Part shown: positions 45,479 to 54,050 of the stretch, in pieces
Position numbering within the stretch: position 1 is the first letter of the stretch
Layout: each line of letters opens with the position of its first letter
Source: an uncultured Rubrobacteraceae bacterium
GTDB lineage: Bacteria; Actinomycetota; Rubrobacteria; Rubrobacterales; Rubrobacteraceae
Length of the DNA: 64,000 nt
Direction: 5' to 3'
Assembly (NCBI GenBank): GCA_902806085.1
Contig: CADCVH010000102.1
Span: forward strand, 101,810-165,809
Made by a program: the position numbers and the translations under genes
The notes under the pieces: generated by a model
Database searches by the model: none
The model's input: only the letters and a program-made list of their open reading frames with translations
What the model was told of the DNA's origin: nothing

Positions 45479-47344
45479 GTGCTGGTTCGCCGAGAGGTGA
45501 ATGGGTTGAGGTTCCGGGTTACGTCAACAGTGCCGGCGCACGTTAGGACGGGGGCCAGCAGGTATCCCGAACGAGGCGTATGCCTGAAATGGCGGTGCGC
45601 CGGAGGCCTCGCGCGTCTGACCGTCATGCTGGTCCTAGTCGCTTTGTTCGGGCTCTTTCTCTACGTCGGAAGAGCAGAGGCACAGGTGTCGTCAGCTTCC
45701 GTACCGCCGGACACTACCGCTTACGATCCCGAAGCCGCAGAGTCCGCCTCGGTTCCACCGGAGGAGCCGGCGTCCGCACCTGCCGGGCAGACGTCAGACC
45801 CGGGTCTGGTGGGAGAACCGGCGTCTGTGCCGAGCCAAGAGACGCAACCGCAGCCGTCGGCATCCGCTCCGTCGGCATCCGCTCCGCCGGCATCCGCTCC
45901 GTCGGCATCCGCTCCGCCGGCATCCGCTCCGCCGGCATCCGCTCCGCCGGCATCCGCTCCGTCGGCATCCGCTCCGCCGGCACCCGAACCTCTACCGCCC
46001 GAGCAGCCGGCGCCCGTGGAGCCGACACCCGTGGAGCCGACACCCGTGGAGCCGACACCCGTGGAGCCGACACCCGTGGAGCCGGCGCCCGTGGAGCCGA
46101 CGCCCGTGGAGCCGGCGCCCGTCGAAGCGCCGCCTGAGCCCGCTCCGCCGGCTCCCGAACCGTTGCCCTCGGAACCGCCGCCTTCCGAATCTCCGCCCCC
46201 TAGACTCCTACCACCCGAGCCGGCGCCTGAGCCCGCCCCGCCGCCCGTCGAGCCGCCCTCCGAACCTCTACCGCCCGAGCAGCCGCCCGTCGGGCCGCCG
46301 CCCGTCGAGGCGTCGCCTGAGCCCGCTCCGCTGACACCCGAGCAGCCGCCCCCCGAGCCGGCGCTCGTCAAGACGGTGTCCGATCCAGGGCCCCCGCCGG
46401 AGCCTGAGCCGTCTGTCGCGCCGTCCGCGGGTATGGCGCCCGTACCCGCGCAAGGGGAGCCCAGCCCTCCGTCTCCCGAGCCATCAACGGACACTCCGCC
46501 AGCGCCTGCGGGGCCACCGTCCGGCCTGGAACAGGGCCTCGAACCGATAGACCAGCCTGTTACCGACGCCCCGCCGCGGCAGGCGTCTGGGCAGACGTAC
46601 GACCGGGGCTCGGCGCCGAACCCCGACCGGACGGGCGAACCGGTGCCCCGGCCCGAGCCCCGCGCGGCTGAGGATACGGAACCCGAGCCCGGTTCCGGCG
46701 CGCCGGCGCCCGTGTCAGGCTCGGCATCGCGACCGGAGGCCTCTTCGGCCGTGAGCGCCGACCCTCCTGTTTCTGGCCCGAGGATGGCCTTGAGGCGGGG
46801 CGAGCTTGCCGCCCGGGGCCCTACACCGCAGGAAAAGCCGACGCTACCATCAAGGCCCGACCTCCGATCGGGGGCGGGGCCTGCGGAGCCCGAGATGGGC
46901 TCTTACGGCCCCATCGCCGATCTCCTGGCTGCCGAAGTGGGCCGCATCACGGGCGGGATAGCCCGGTTCGCGGACGGGCTATTGAGTATCTATCATGGGG
47001 CTGCCGACGGCCTCATCAGCAAGACCGCCGAGCTGGCGAGCGCGCTCGCGCGCTCGGTGGGCGAACGGTTGTTGGGCGGCGACGGAACGCCGAACCCACG
47101 CGACGGCCCTCCTGGATCCCCGCTTGCGCCGTTGCCGGCCCTTCCACCGGGCCCTCTAGGAGGGCTTACCACCGGTGGCGCCTATTCTGGCGGCCCCGGT
47201 GATGACGAGTCGCCCTACAAAGGGTTTGCCATTTTGAACCCGTTCTCGTTCGAGTCCCTGGTTGGCGGCAGGCCGGGGTGGACTGCGTACGAAATCTCCA
47301 GGCCCATCTCTCAATACCCGCGGGCCGACGAGCGCCCAGGCTAA
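45479..47344 (+). CDS. Exported Pro/Ala/Ser-rich repeat protein
   Basis: Up to 621 residues; GTG at 45479 or 45497. A hydrophobic segment at about 48-65 (TVMLVLVALFGLFLYVGRA) ends with AEA, a possible signal-peptidase site. Residues ~70-460 are low complexity, with two repeat blocks ([S/P]ASAP and PVEP[T/A]) and further Pro/Glu runs. A short ordered-looking stretch follows (PIADLLAAEVGRITGGIARF, then GAADGLISKTAELASALARS). It resembles wall-spanning stalk proteins. No LPXTG motif or C-terminal anchor is seen. Confidence 0.7.
   Translation: MLVRREVNGLRFRVTSTVPAHVRTGASRYPERGVCLKWRCAGGLARLTVMLVLVALFGLFLYVGRAEAQVSSASVPPDTTAYDPEAAESASVPPEEPASAPAGQTSDPGLVGEPASVPSQETQPQPSASAPSASAPPASAPSASAPPASAPPASAPPASAPSASAPPAPEPLPPEQPAPVEPTPVEPTPVEPTPVEPTPVEPAPVEPTPVEPAPVEAPPEPAPPAPEPLPSEPPPSESPPPRLLPPEPAPEPAPPPVEPPSEPLPPEQPPVGPPPVEASPEPAPLTPEQPPPEPALVKTVSDPGPPPEPEPSVAPSAGMAPVPAQGEPSPPSPEPSTDTPPAPAGPPSGLEQGLEPIDQPVTDAPPRQASGQTYDRGSAPNPDRTGEPVPRPEPRAAEDTEPEPGSGAPAPVSGSASRPEASSAVSADPPVSGPRMALRRGELAARGPTPQEKPTLPSRPDLRSGAGPAEPEMGSYGPIADLLAAEVGRITGGIARFADGLLSIYHGAADGLISKTAELASALARSVGERLLGGDGTPNPRDGPPGSPLAPLPALPPGPLGGLTTGGAYSGGPGDDESPYKGFAILNPFSFESLVGGRPGWTAYEISRPISQYPRADERPG
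45857..45976. repeat. 15-bp tandem repeat, eight units
   Basis: (T/C)CGGCATCCGCTCCG, encoding S/P-A-S-A-P, in the Pro-rich protein gene. Copies are almost identical. Confidence 0.95.
46013..46117. repeat. 15-bp tandem repeat, seven units
   Basis: CCCGTGGAGCCG(ACA/GCG/ACG), encoding P-V-E-P-T/A, in the Pro-rich protein gene. Confidence 0.95.
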
Positions 47345-47361
47345 CCGATTCCCTAGCACAG

Positions 47362-47384
47362 GTGCGTCCTCTTTATGCGCACCT
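47362..47384 (+). terminator. Hairpin after the Pro-rich protein gene
   Basis: AGGTGCG and CGCACCT pair around a T-rich loop, shortly after the stop at 47344. No T-run follows, so this is a weak terminator call. Confidence 0.35.
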
Positions 47385-47457
47385 CTCTCGGAGATGACAT
47401 ACCGCCTCAGCCGCATTCGGAGGAGAGCGGAAGACTATCCTGGATAAGGGGATCAAG

Positions 47458-48105
47458 TTGAGCACAAGAGCGGTCGTGCAACTCGCGGTACCAGAGTCCT
47501 CCAAGCCTCTGGGCCTGGTGTGGGTGGACTGCGCCTTTCCTTTGCTGTCTGCCGGTCTGGAGAGCGCGCTGGAGGCGAAGGCCCGGCTCCATCGAGGAAA
47601 AACTTCTCCCGCGGAACGTCCGTCCGCGGTGGTTTGCTGCTCACACGAAGACGACGATATCGGGCAGAGAGTGTTCCACCTCAAGGGGTCGGCGTCTGAT
47701 GCCCCCGTGCTGGTTCTGGGCTTCTCCGCCGACCCGATGCTCGCCCAGGCCGCGCTGCGGGCAGGGGCCAGGGGATTCCTCCATTGCGGCATGGAGCCGT
47801 CGCAGATAACCCGCGCCGTCTCCTTGGCGATCAAAGGCGAAATGGTGGTTCCCAGGGAGATGCTCACCGATCTCGTGGTGGCGAAGACCCCAGCAGATCC
47901 CTCGGTCTTGACCCTTCGCCAGCGCGAGGCCCTGGAACTGGTCGCCCAAGGCCTGACCAACGCCCAGATAGCAAACCGGCTGTTCCTCTCCGAATCCACC
48001 GTGAAGCAGCACCTGCGCGGGGCATACAAGAGCCTCGGTGTCCGGAACAGGATGGAGGCCGTGAAGGCTTTCCAGGGCGGTCGAAGTAGGCCGCAAGAGG
48101 CATAA
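47458..48105 (+). CDS. LuxR-family regulator with degenerate receiver domain
   Basis: 215 residues from a TTG at 47458 (AAGGGG upstream). The N-terminal ~130 residues have the receiver layout (LGLVWVDCAFPLLSAGLESA; APVLVLGFSADPMLAQAALR; GARGFLHCGMEPSQITRAVS) but lack the usual acidic pair and phosphoacceptor Asp. The LuxR HTH is intact (LTLRQREALELVAQGLTNAQ, then SESTVKQHLRGAYKSLGVRN). It is probably not controlled by phosphorylation. A close paralogue is at 50963. Confidence 0.85.
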   Translation: MSTRAVVQLAVPESSKPLGLVWVDCAFPLLSAGLESALEAKARLHRGKTSPAERPSAVVCCSHEDDDIGQRVFHLKGSASDAPVLVLGFSADPMLAQAALRAGARGFLHCGMEPSQITRAVSLAIKGEMVVPREMLTDLVVAKTPADPSVLTLRQREALELVAQGLTNAQIANRLFLSESTVKQHLRGAYKSLGVRNRMEAVKAFQGGRSRPQEA

Positions 48106-48135
48106 CGGACAATTCGACGATCTGTGCTATAAGGT

Positions 48136-48164
48136 GTCGCGGGTACGGTCTGCGTACCCGCGAC
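48136..48164 (+). terminator. Hairpin after the LuxR-type gene
   Basis: GTCGCGGGTACG and CGTACCCGCGAC form a perfect 12-bp stem with a GTCTG loop. No T-run follows. Confidence 0.5.
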
Positions 48165-48176
48165 CTCGCTAACGTC

Positions 48177-49133
48177 GTGCCAGGGATTACTTTGGGTTCA
48201 GCGAACAACGGCCGGTGGATTGGAAGAGCGTTGGGCGAGCGCTGGGCTTACGTGCCGCTGTTTTTCGTGGCGTTCTTGGCCGGTGGCTGCGACGGGGGGG
48301 AGAACCCATCCCCGGGAACCGACGGGCCCTCGATGGTCGTCGCCGCTGGCGACATAGCCGAGTGCAAGAACGATCAGGACGCGGCCACGGCCCGACTCGT
48401 TGAAAGCGTAGACGGCACGGTGCTTACGCTGGGCGATAACGCCTACCCTTTGGGTACGCCGGAGCAGTTCACAGACTGCTACGGCCCGACCTGGGGGCAA
48501 TTCAAGGACCGGACCAGGCCCGCAATCGGCAACCACGAGTACTATACGAAGGGGGCCGACGGCTACTTCGGTTACTTTGGAGAGGCCGCTGGTGACCCGG
48601 ATAAGGGTTACTACTCCTACGACCTGGGCGACTGGCACGTCGTCGCGCTGAACAGCAACTGCGAGGAAATAGGTGGCTGCGGCGACAACGCCCCGCAGGT
48701 GCGTTGGCTCGAGTCCGACCTCGGGGAGAACGAGGACCACGCCTGCACGCTGGCCTACTTCCACCACCCGCTCTTTACCTCGGGGAAGTACCGGCCCGGC
48801 GCCCCGAAGGTGGAGTCGCTCTGGGAAGCATTGCACGCCGCGGACGCGGACGTGGTCCTCTCCGCGCACGACCACAACTACCAGCGCTTCGCGCCTCAGG
48901 ATCCGGACGGGCGGGCGGATCCTGAGCGGGGCATCCGTCAGTTCGTGGTCGGAACCGGGGGCGGCGAGGAGAGCAACGCTATAGAGGAACCCCCTATCGA
49001 GAACACCGAAGCCTACAGCGACGCTGCCGACGGCGTCCTGAAGCTGTCGCTGCGCGCGACGCGCTACGACTGGGAGTTCCTGCCGGTCGCGGGAGACGAT
49101 TTCTCGGACTCCGGTAGCGGCAGATGCCACTAG
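48177..49133 (+). CDS. Exported metallophosphoesterase (purple-acid-phosphatase-like)
   Basis: 318 residues, GTG start. The N-terminus has a hydrophobic run ending in LAGGCDGG, so it may be a lipoprotein with Cys-38. Metal-binding motifs appear in order: AAGDIAEC, TLGDNAYP, AIGNHEYY, YFHHPLFT and SAHDHNYQR, the calcineurin-like phosphoesterase set. It should release phosphate from an external ester. The phytase at 57519 suggests external phosphate scavenging is a theme of this region. Confidence 0.85.
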   Translation: MPGITLGSANNGRWIGRALGERWAYVPLFFVAFLAGGCDGGENPSPGTDGPSMVVAAGDIAECKNDQDAATARLVESVDGTVLTLGDNAYPLGTPEQFTDCYGPTWGQFKDRTRPAIGNHEYYTKGADGYFGYFGEAAGDPDKGYYSYDLGDWHVVALNSNCEEIGGCGDNAPQVRWLESDLGENEDHACTLAYFHHPLFTSGKYRPGAPKVESLWEALHAADADVVLSAHDHNYQRFAPQDPDGRADPERGIRQFVVGTGGGEESNAIEEPPIENTEAYSDAADGVLKLSLRATRYDWEFLPVAGDDFSDSGSGRCH

Positions 49134-49374
49134 CGCAGACCTCGGCGCGATCCCGATCAGTCCCGACGCCGAAGGGGGCGGGATGGTGGCGTCGATGACC
49201 CTCCCGTTCGTTTGCTCGGGCCGGGGTCTGTTCCGGGCGGAAGAGGGTGGACAAGGACCAGACCGGACGGTACCCTGCCCCGGCGATGGCCCGAACGGTG
49301 AGGTCACGACGCGTAGATGCCACACGCACGCAGTCTTGAGATAGCCGACGGTGGTTCCTGGGGAGGTCAGGCGC

Positions 49375-50793
49375 ATGATGGAGGAACAACAGGTGGCGGA
49401 CGCGAGCAAGGGCGCTTTTTTGAGGGACGTGACGGTCGCCCTGGAGCAGGCCGGTAACCGCCTCTGCGTCCTGCGTGGGTACGCCCGCTATCCCGAGTAT
49501 GTGGGCGACGACGTAGATGCCATATGCGCCGACCCGGCGGCGATACCGCGCGTGCTACTGGAGCAGAAGGTGGCCACGGTGATTCAGGTGCTGGAGCATG
49601 AGACCACCTTCTACTATCTGTATCGGCTGGAAGGCGACAAACCCGTCTTTCTTACCCTGGACGTGGCGAAGAATTACGGCTATCGAGGGCGGGTGTTTCT
49701 CGAGGGCGAGGAATTTCTGAACAATTGCAAGGACTTCAAGTTCTTCAAGGTACCCGCCCCAGAGCTAGAGTTCGTCTCCTATCTGATCCGGAAGATGATG
49801 CAGGGCTCGGTGGACGGGGCGCAAGCAGAGCGGTTGAGCTCCCTGTTTCGGGAGGATCCCGATGGCGCCAGGCACCAGTTGGACCGTTTCTTCCCGCAAA
49901 CCGAAGCCGCGCTCATCGCCGAGGCGGCACGAGACGGGGATTGGGGGCCCGTACGGGGTGACATCGGAAGGCTGCGCAGGGCGGTGCTCGACCAGGCCGA
50001 CCGCAGCCAACGACTGTGGCCGGTGCGCCATTGGGCGAGCGTCCTCCGGAAACGCGCCGACCGGTTACTGCGTCCCCCCGGTCTGATGGTCGCCTTCCTC
50101 GGCACGGACGGGTCCGGCAAGAGCACGGTCATGGCCGAGGTCGAACGGGACTTAAGCCCGGCTTTCTGGGGCAGGAAACAGTACCACAAGCGGCCCCTCT
50201 CCTCGCCCTTCCGGTGGACGAAGCGGTACCGGATACGGCCACCGAGGGTCAAGAGGGTCGAGACGGCGGGGCCCGATAAGCGCCCCGCCAGCGGCTTCAA
50301 CCCCCACGCGCTACCTTCCCGTGGGGCGGTGTACTCCTCGGCGAAACTGGCTTTTTGGTGGATCGATTTCACGGTGCTGGGCTACCTGATCGAGATCCTC
50401 CCGCGCCTCACACGCCTCTCTCTGCTGCTGTTCGACCGTTACTACCAGGATCTCCTGGTCGATCCGAGGCGCTACCATTATGGGGGGTCGATGCGGCTGG
50501 CCCGTCTCGTGGGCAGGTTTGTTCCCCAACCGCACCTGGTCTTCCTCCTGGATGCCCCACCGGAAGTGCTGCGCGCGCGCAAGCAGGAGCTGCCTGTCGA
50601 GGAGGTTGCCCGTCAGCGAGAAGCGTACAAGAAACTGGTACGGTGCCTGCCCAACGGGCACGTGGTGGACACCTCCAAGCCCCTGCACGAGGCCGTGGCG
50701 GTGGTCGAAGAAGTGATTCTCGACTATATGGCGCGGCGTACGGCCCGGAGGCTGGGGATACGTCCCAGCGCCGGGGAAGCCCCTACGTCCTGA
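49375..50793 (+). CDS. Thymidylate-kinase-like P-loop protein with N-terminal extra domain
   Basis: 472 residues from the ATG at 49375 (GGGAGG eight bases upstream). Residues 1-230 form an extra domain that reads like a nucleotidyltransferase/phosphotransferase-type region (LCVLRGYARYPEYVGDDVDA; VFLTLDVAKNYGYRGRVFLE). Residues ~235-460 are dTMP-kinase-like: Walker A FLGTDGSGKST near 240, LLFDRYYQDLLVDPRRY and HLVFLLDAPPEVLRARKQEL. Proteins of this build occur in polysaccharide loci and may phosphorylate a glycan-related substrate rather than dTMP (inference). Confidence 0.7.
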   Translation: MMEEQQVADASKGAFLRDVTVALEQAGNRLCVLRGYARYPEYVGDDVDAICADPAAIPRVLLEQKVATVIQVLEHETTFYYLYRLEGDKPVFLTLDVAKNYGYRGRVFLEGEEFLNNCKDFKFFKVPAPELEFVSYLIRKMMQGSVDGAQAERLSSLFREDPDGARHQLDRFFPQTEAALIAEAARDGDWGPVRGDIGRLRRAVLDQADRSQRLWPVRHWASVLRKRADRLLRPPGLMVAFLGTDGSGKSTVMAEVERDLSPAFWGRKQYHKRPLSSPFRWTKRYRIRPPRVKRVETAGPDKRPASGFNPHALPSRGAVYSSAKLAFWWIDFTVLGYLIEILPRLTRLSLLLFDRYYQDLLVDPRRYHYGGSMRLARLVGRFVPQPHLVFLLDAPPEVLRARKQELPVEEVARQREAYKKLVRCLPNGHVVDTSKPLHEAVAVVEEVILDYMARRTARRLGIRPSAGEAPTS

Positions 50794-50962
50794 CCTCGTA
50801 GGATCCGAGAGGACCGCGCGAAGGAGCCAGACCGGCGGTACTCCCGGTAGGCGTATTGTTTGTTTCGGGGCATAACCGTGCGGCTAAGCCGAGGTGTTAG
50901 CACTTTTGCGCCGTAGGTGTTATAACGGGCGCATCGAAAACAGCCGGGGCGTACGAAGGGTC

Positions 50963-51616
50963 GTGTTCTTGAGGGATAATGGCAGTTTGAGGAATGAGCA
51001 GCATCGTTTCACAGAAGAAGCCGAAACGCAGGGCTCGCATCCTCCGGGTCCCGTGTGGATCGACTGTTCTTATCCCATGGTCGCGCTGGGCCTTACTCGC
51101 GCCTTGGAGGGGCGTACCACGGTCTATACCGGGGAGGCGCCGGGGGCCGTGCCCACGTCAGTAATAATCTGTGCAGAGGACATCGAAGGGCTTCAGGCAA
51201 GCATAGAGGACGCCAAGAGGATCAACCCCAACGCGTCCGTCCTGGTGTTCAGCATGCGCGTGGATCTCCCGCTCGCGCGAACCGCCTTCCGGGCCGGAGC
51301 CCGCGGTTTCATCCATGCCGGCATGAGCCCCGACCAGGTGGCCCGCGCCGTCGAAGTAGCGGCGCGGGGCGAGATCGTCGCCCCGCGGCAGCTGGTGGAG
51401 CATCTACTGGCTAACGAGGATCCCGTGGACCTTGGGATGCTTTCGGTCCGCCAGCGAGAGGTGTTGGAATTCGTCGTGGAGGGGCTGAGCAACGCCCAGA
51501 TAGCCCAGCGCCTTTACCTATCCGAATCCACGATAAAGCAGCATCTGCGCGCCGCCTACAAGGTGCTTGGGGTCAGGAACCGTAACGAGGCGGCAAGGGT
51601 GGTACGCGGGCGCTGA
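50963..51616 (+). CDS. LuxR-family regulator with degenerate receiver domain, paralogue
   Basis: About 217 residues from GTG at 50963; TTG at 50987 or GTG at 50894 are alternatives. It has the same design as the protein at 47458: VWIDCSYPMVALGLTRALEG, ASVLVFSMRVDLPLARTAFR, GARGFIHAGMSPDQVARAVE, then HTH LSVRQREVLEFVVEGLSNAQ and SESTIKQHLRAAYKVLGVRN. The phosphoacceptor site is again missing. The two genes bracket the phosphoesterase and kinase-like genes. Confidence 0.83.
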   Translation: MFLRDNGSLRNEQHRFTEEAETQGSHPPGPVWIDCSYPMVALGLTRALEGRTTVYTGEAPGAVPTSVIICAEDIEGLQASIEDAKRINPNASVLVFSMRVDLPLARTAFRAGARGFIHAGMSPDQVARAVEVAARGEIVAPRQLVEHLLANEDPVDLGMLSVRQREVLEFVVEGLSNAQIAQRLYLSESTIKQHLRAAYKVLGVRNRNEAARVVRGR

Positions 51617-52102
51617 CGCCCAACCGCGGTCTTCCCACTCGGCGCAAGCGGTGAGATTGGCGGACGGCGCTCCCACTTCGGGCGGAACGTCGCGCGAGAG
51701 GGGTCCCACGCCCGACCGCGGGTCCACGTTGAGCTGTTTCATTGACTTTGGGTGGGAGTGCCATCGTCATGATCTTTAGGCAGGTCGCTTAAAACCGGGC
51801 GGGCCCCGGCGTCCCGGAACCCCTCAGCGGGCTCGAGTACGCTTCCCTGGGGCGCCCCTTCCCAGAACACAGCCCGATAAGGACGGCTACGGGTTGCGGG
51901 AGCCTCGACGACCGATATAAGATACCCGTCGCAAAGCCAGGCCAAGTAGAGGCGAAGACACCCCTCCCAAGACTATGGGCGCCAGGGAGGGGGAGAGCCA
52001 GCGGCGCAACCGGCTACTAGCGAGGCGCGGGCCTCCGGTGGCCGGTTTGTCGTTACGGGCGCGAAGCGCCGCCGCGATGGCGGATGGACTTGGAGGGCTT
52101 TG
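51617..52102. other. Intergenic region
   Basis: About 490 bases with no supported gene; open frames here have poor codon use. The leader of the HTH-LCP gene lies at its right end (GGAGGG just before the start). Confidence 0.35.
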
Positions 52103-53308
52103 GTGAACGAACTAGAGAAAGAGGACGGCCGTCGGGTCGTAGCCCGGACATTGAGGGAGGTCCGCGCGGCCCACGGGATGTCTATCGAGGAAGCCGGACG
52201 GGCGATCAGCGTGGAGGTCCGACACCTCGAGGTGCTGGAACACGGGAACTTTGAAGCGCTGCCCAGCCCCTTGTGGGCGCGGTGGATCCTGATCAGGTAC
52301 GCGAACTACCTGGATCTGGAAGGAGAGCGGCTGGCCGACGAGCACCTGCCGCTCCAACGTGTGTCTTCGCTCAAGTCCCCCTCTCGGCCGGCGCATCGTC
52401 TAAGACGCCACCTCAAACGTCACCGCTGGGCGCTGCTCGCCTCGCTGGGCGCGATCGCCTTTGCGGCCACGGTGACCCTCGCGACGGTCGTCGCCCCCTA
52501 CAGCGCCCTCACGGGTTGGGTGGGCGGGTTCCTCCACGGCGTCGCCCCCGAGATTTTCTTGGGAAGCGGGCCGCAGCGCGTCATCGTTCTTGGCAACACC
52601 GAGAGCGGTGCCACCGGCGGGGACAACATCTTGATGGCCAAGATCGCGGAGGACGACCTCGGCCTGCTCTCCCTACCGCGCAACACCCTGACCGAGATAC
52701 CAGGCCACGGGCGGGGGGAGATCGGCGACGCCTTTGCGCTGGGAGGACCGGACTTGGCCCGCCAATCCGTCGCCCGGCTCACGGACACCGAGGTGCCGAA
52801 CTACTGCGTGGTAGGCGCCGTGGGGATCAGGAACATAGTCGACTCGATGGATGGGGTGCGCGTCGACCTACCCCAACCGGTACGAGGCCGGGTGGCGTCC
52901 GGCGAACCGGAAGTAGCGTTACGCGCGGGACCGCAGACGCTGGACGGCGACCAGGCGCTAGTGTACTTGCAGGGCAACGATCTACCGGACGACGCGCAGC
53001 GGGCCGATCGTCAGCAGAACTTTCTCTACGCGATGTTTCGACAGGCTCTTGGTCCGTCCAACCTGCTGGCGCACCCGTCCACGCTTGGTACGGTGCTTGA
53101 GAACACCGAGACGAACATGAGCGGTGTGCAGCTCGCCCAACTCATCGGGCGCGCCAGGGCCCTGAAGGGTACCGGCGCGCCTATTGAGACGGGCGCGGTG
53201 CCCGGCCAGCAGGAGAGGGCGTCCGGCTCGCGAGAGGGTGCGCCGGCCTATTACTGGGTGCCCGATACCCAGAGGCTGCCCGACGTGTTAGAAGCCACGG
53301 TGCGCTAG
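52103..53308 (+). CDS. RodZ-like HTH fused to LytR-CpsA-Psr domain
   Basis: 401 residues from GTG at 52103 (GGAGGG five bases upstream). Residues ~10-80 are a RodZ/HTH_25-type helix-turn-helix (EVRAAHGMSIEEAGRAISVE). One membrane segment is at ~113-135 (WALLASLGAIAFAATVTLAT). The LCP domain follows: GATGGDNILMAKIAEDDLGL, LPRNTLTEIPGHGRGEIGDA, then ALVYLQGNDLPDDAQRADRQ. LCP proteins attach glycopolymers to peptidoglycan. Several usual Asp/Arg positions differ (LPRNT for IPRDT), so activity is uncertain. Fusion to a cytoplasmic HTH is unusual. Confidence 0.8.
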   Translation: MNELEKEDGRRVVARTLREVRAAHGMSIEEAGRAISVEVRHLEVLEHGNFEALPSPLWARWILIRYANYLDLEGERLADEHLPLQRVSSLKSPSRPAHRLRRHLKRHRWALLASLGAIAFAATVTLATVVAPYSALTGWVGGFLHGVAPEIFLGSGPQRVIVLGNTESGATGGDNILMAKIAEDDLGLLSLPRNTLTEIPGHGRGEIGDAFALGGPDLARQSVARLTDTEVPNYCVVGAVGIRNIVDSMDGVRVDLPQPVRGRVASGEPEVALRAGPQTLDGDQALVYLQGNDLPDDAQRADRQQNFLYAMFRQALGPSNLLAHPSTLGTVLENTETNMSGVQLAQLIGRARALKGTGAPIETGAVPGQQERASGSREGAPAYYWVPDTQRLPDVLEATVR

Positions 53309-54050
53309 GCCCTCACCACCTCATCAGGCCCGGAAAAACCCTTGCCAGCGACCACCGTGCTCTGAGACGGACCCCGCGCTTTTTCGCCCGCGGCCGTGGC
53401 GCCGAGATCGGGACCCCTGTTGCCTACGCGCCCGTACCGGTGTGGTACGAGTACGTTTGGCTGTCGGGATCAGAGCCGCGAGGCAGGCCAACGGCGTGCC
53501 CGTACTCGTGGTCTATGATTCGCTGGTGGTCGTGGGCGCCTGCACCGATCCTGGCTAGGGCGCGGTCGTTGGCATCACGATCGAGGGCTTCGCCATCCTG
53601 GCCAACCCGTCGACATACGCAGAACCGCCCGCAACTCTTCCCACGAAATCCCCCAAGGTGGACGTCCTGTCGAACGCCCGAAATGCCACAGAAGGCCATA
53701 TTTACAAGCGTGGGGGTCGGCTTTCTGCAACGCCAACCCCCCGGCCGCAAGACACGTCAAGCTCGGGTCCCGCCCGGGTCGGATCGGTGAACGCGCCCGT
53801 CCGTCTGACTTAGCACTTTCGGCTAGGGAGAGGTTAGACCGGAAAAGACCCGCGCGGGTATGGGAGATGGTTCTCTACGCGTGTATGATGCTTTTATCAC
53901 AGAGTTCGTCCGCACCTGGCCCGGGAAACCTTTCGAAAGGTCCGGATGCCGGATACCGAAGTTTTCGAGACTGTCCCGAAAGCACGGCGGTCGATGCGGA
54001 CGTAGCAGAGGGTTCGGCCCGACTAAAAGCGAGAGAAAGCGATCCCAACG
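53309..54050. other. Gene-poor stretch before the PQQ-type dehydrogenase
   Basis: Apart from the possible protease remnant, nothing is supported. TTAGCACTTTCGGC and GAGAGGTTAGACC near 53810-53840 may belong to the promoter of the next gene. Confidence 0.35.
53424..53600 (-). pseudogene. Possible remnant of a metzincin-type zinc protease
   Basis: The minus strand reads RIIDHEYGHAVGLPRGSDPD then SQTYSYH. Metzincins have HExxHxxGxxH followed by a Met-turn. Here the first two His and the Glu are present, but the third His position is Arg and the upstream half does not stay in one convincing frame. It could be chance. Confidence 0.3.

Noticed and set aside
45721..46494. Gly/Ser-rich minus-strand frame opposite the Pro-rich protein
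   Set aside because: It is the antisense of Pro/Ala repeats; the plus frame has a signal segment and continues past the repeats.
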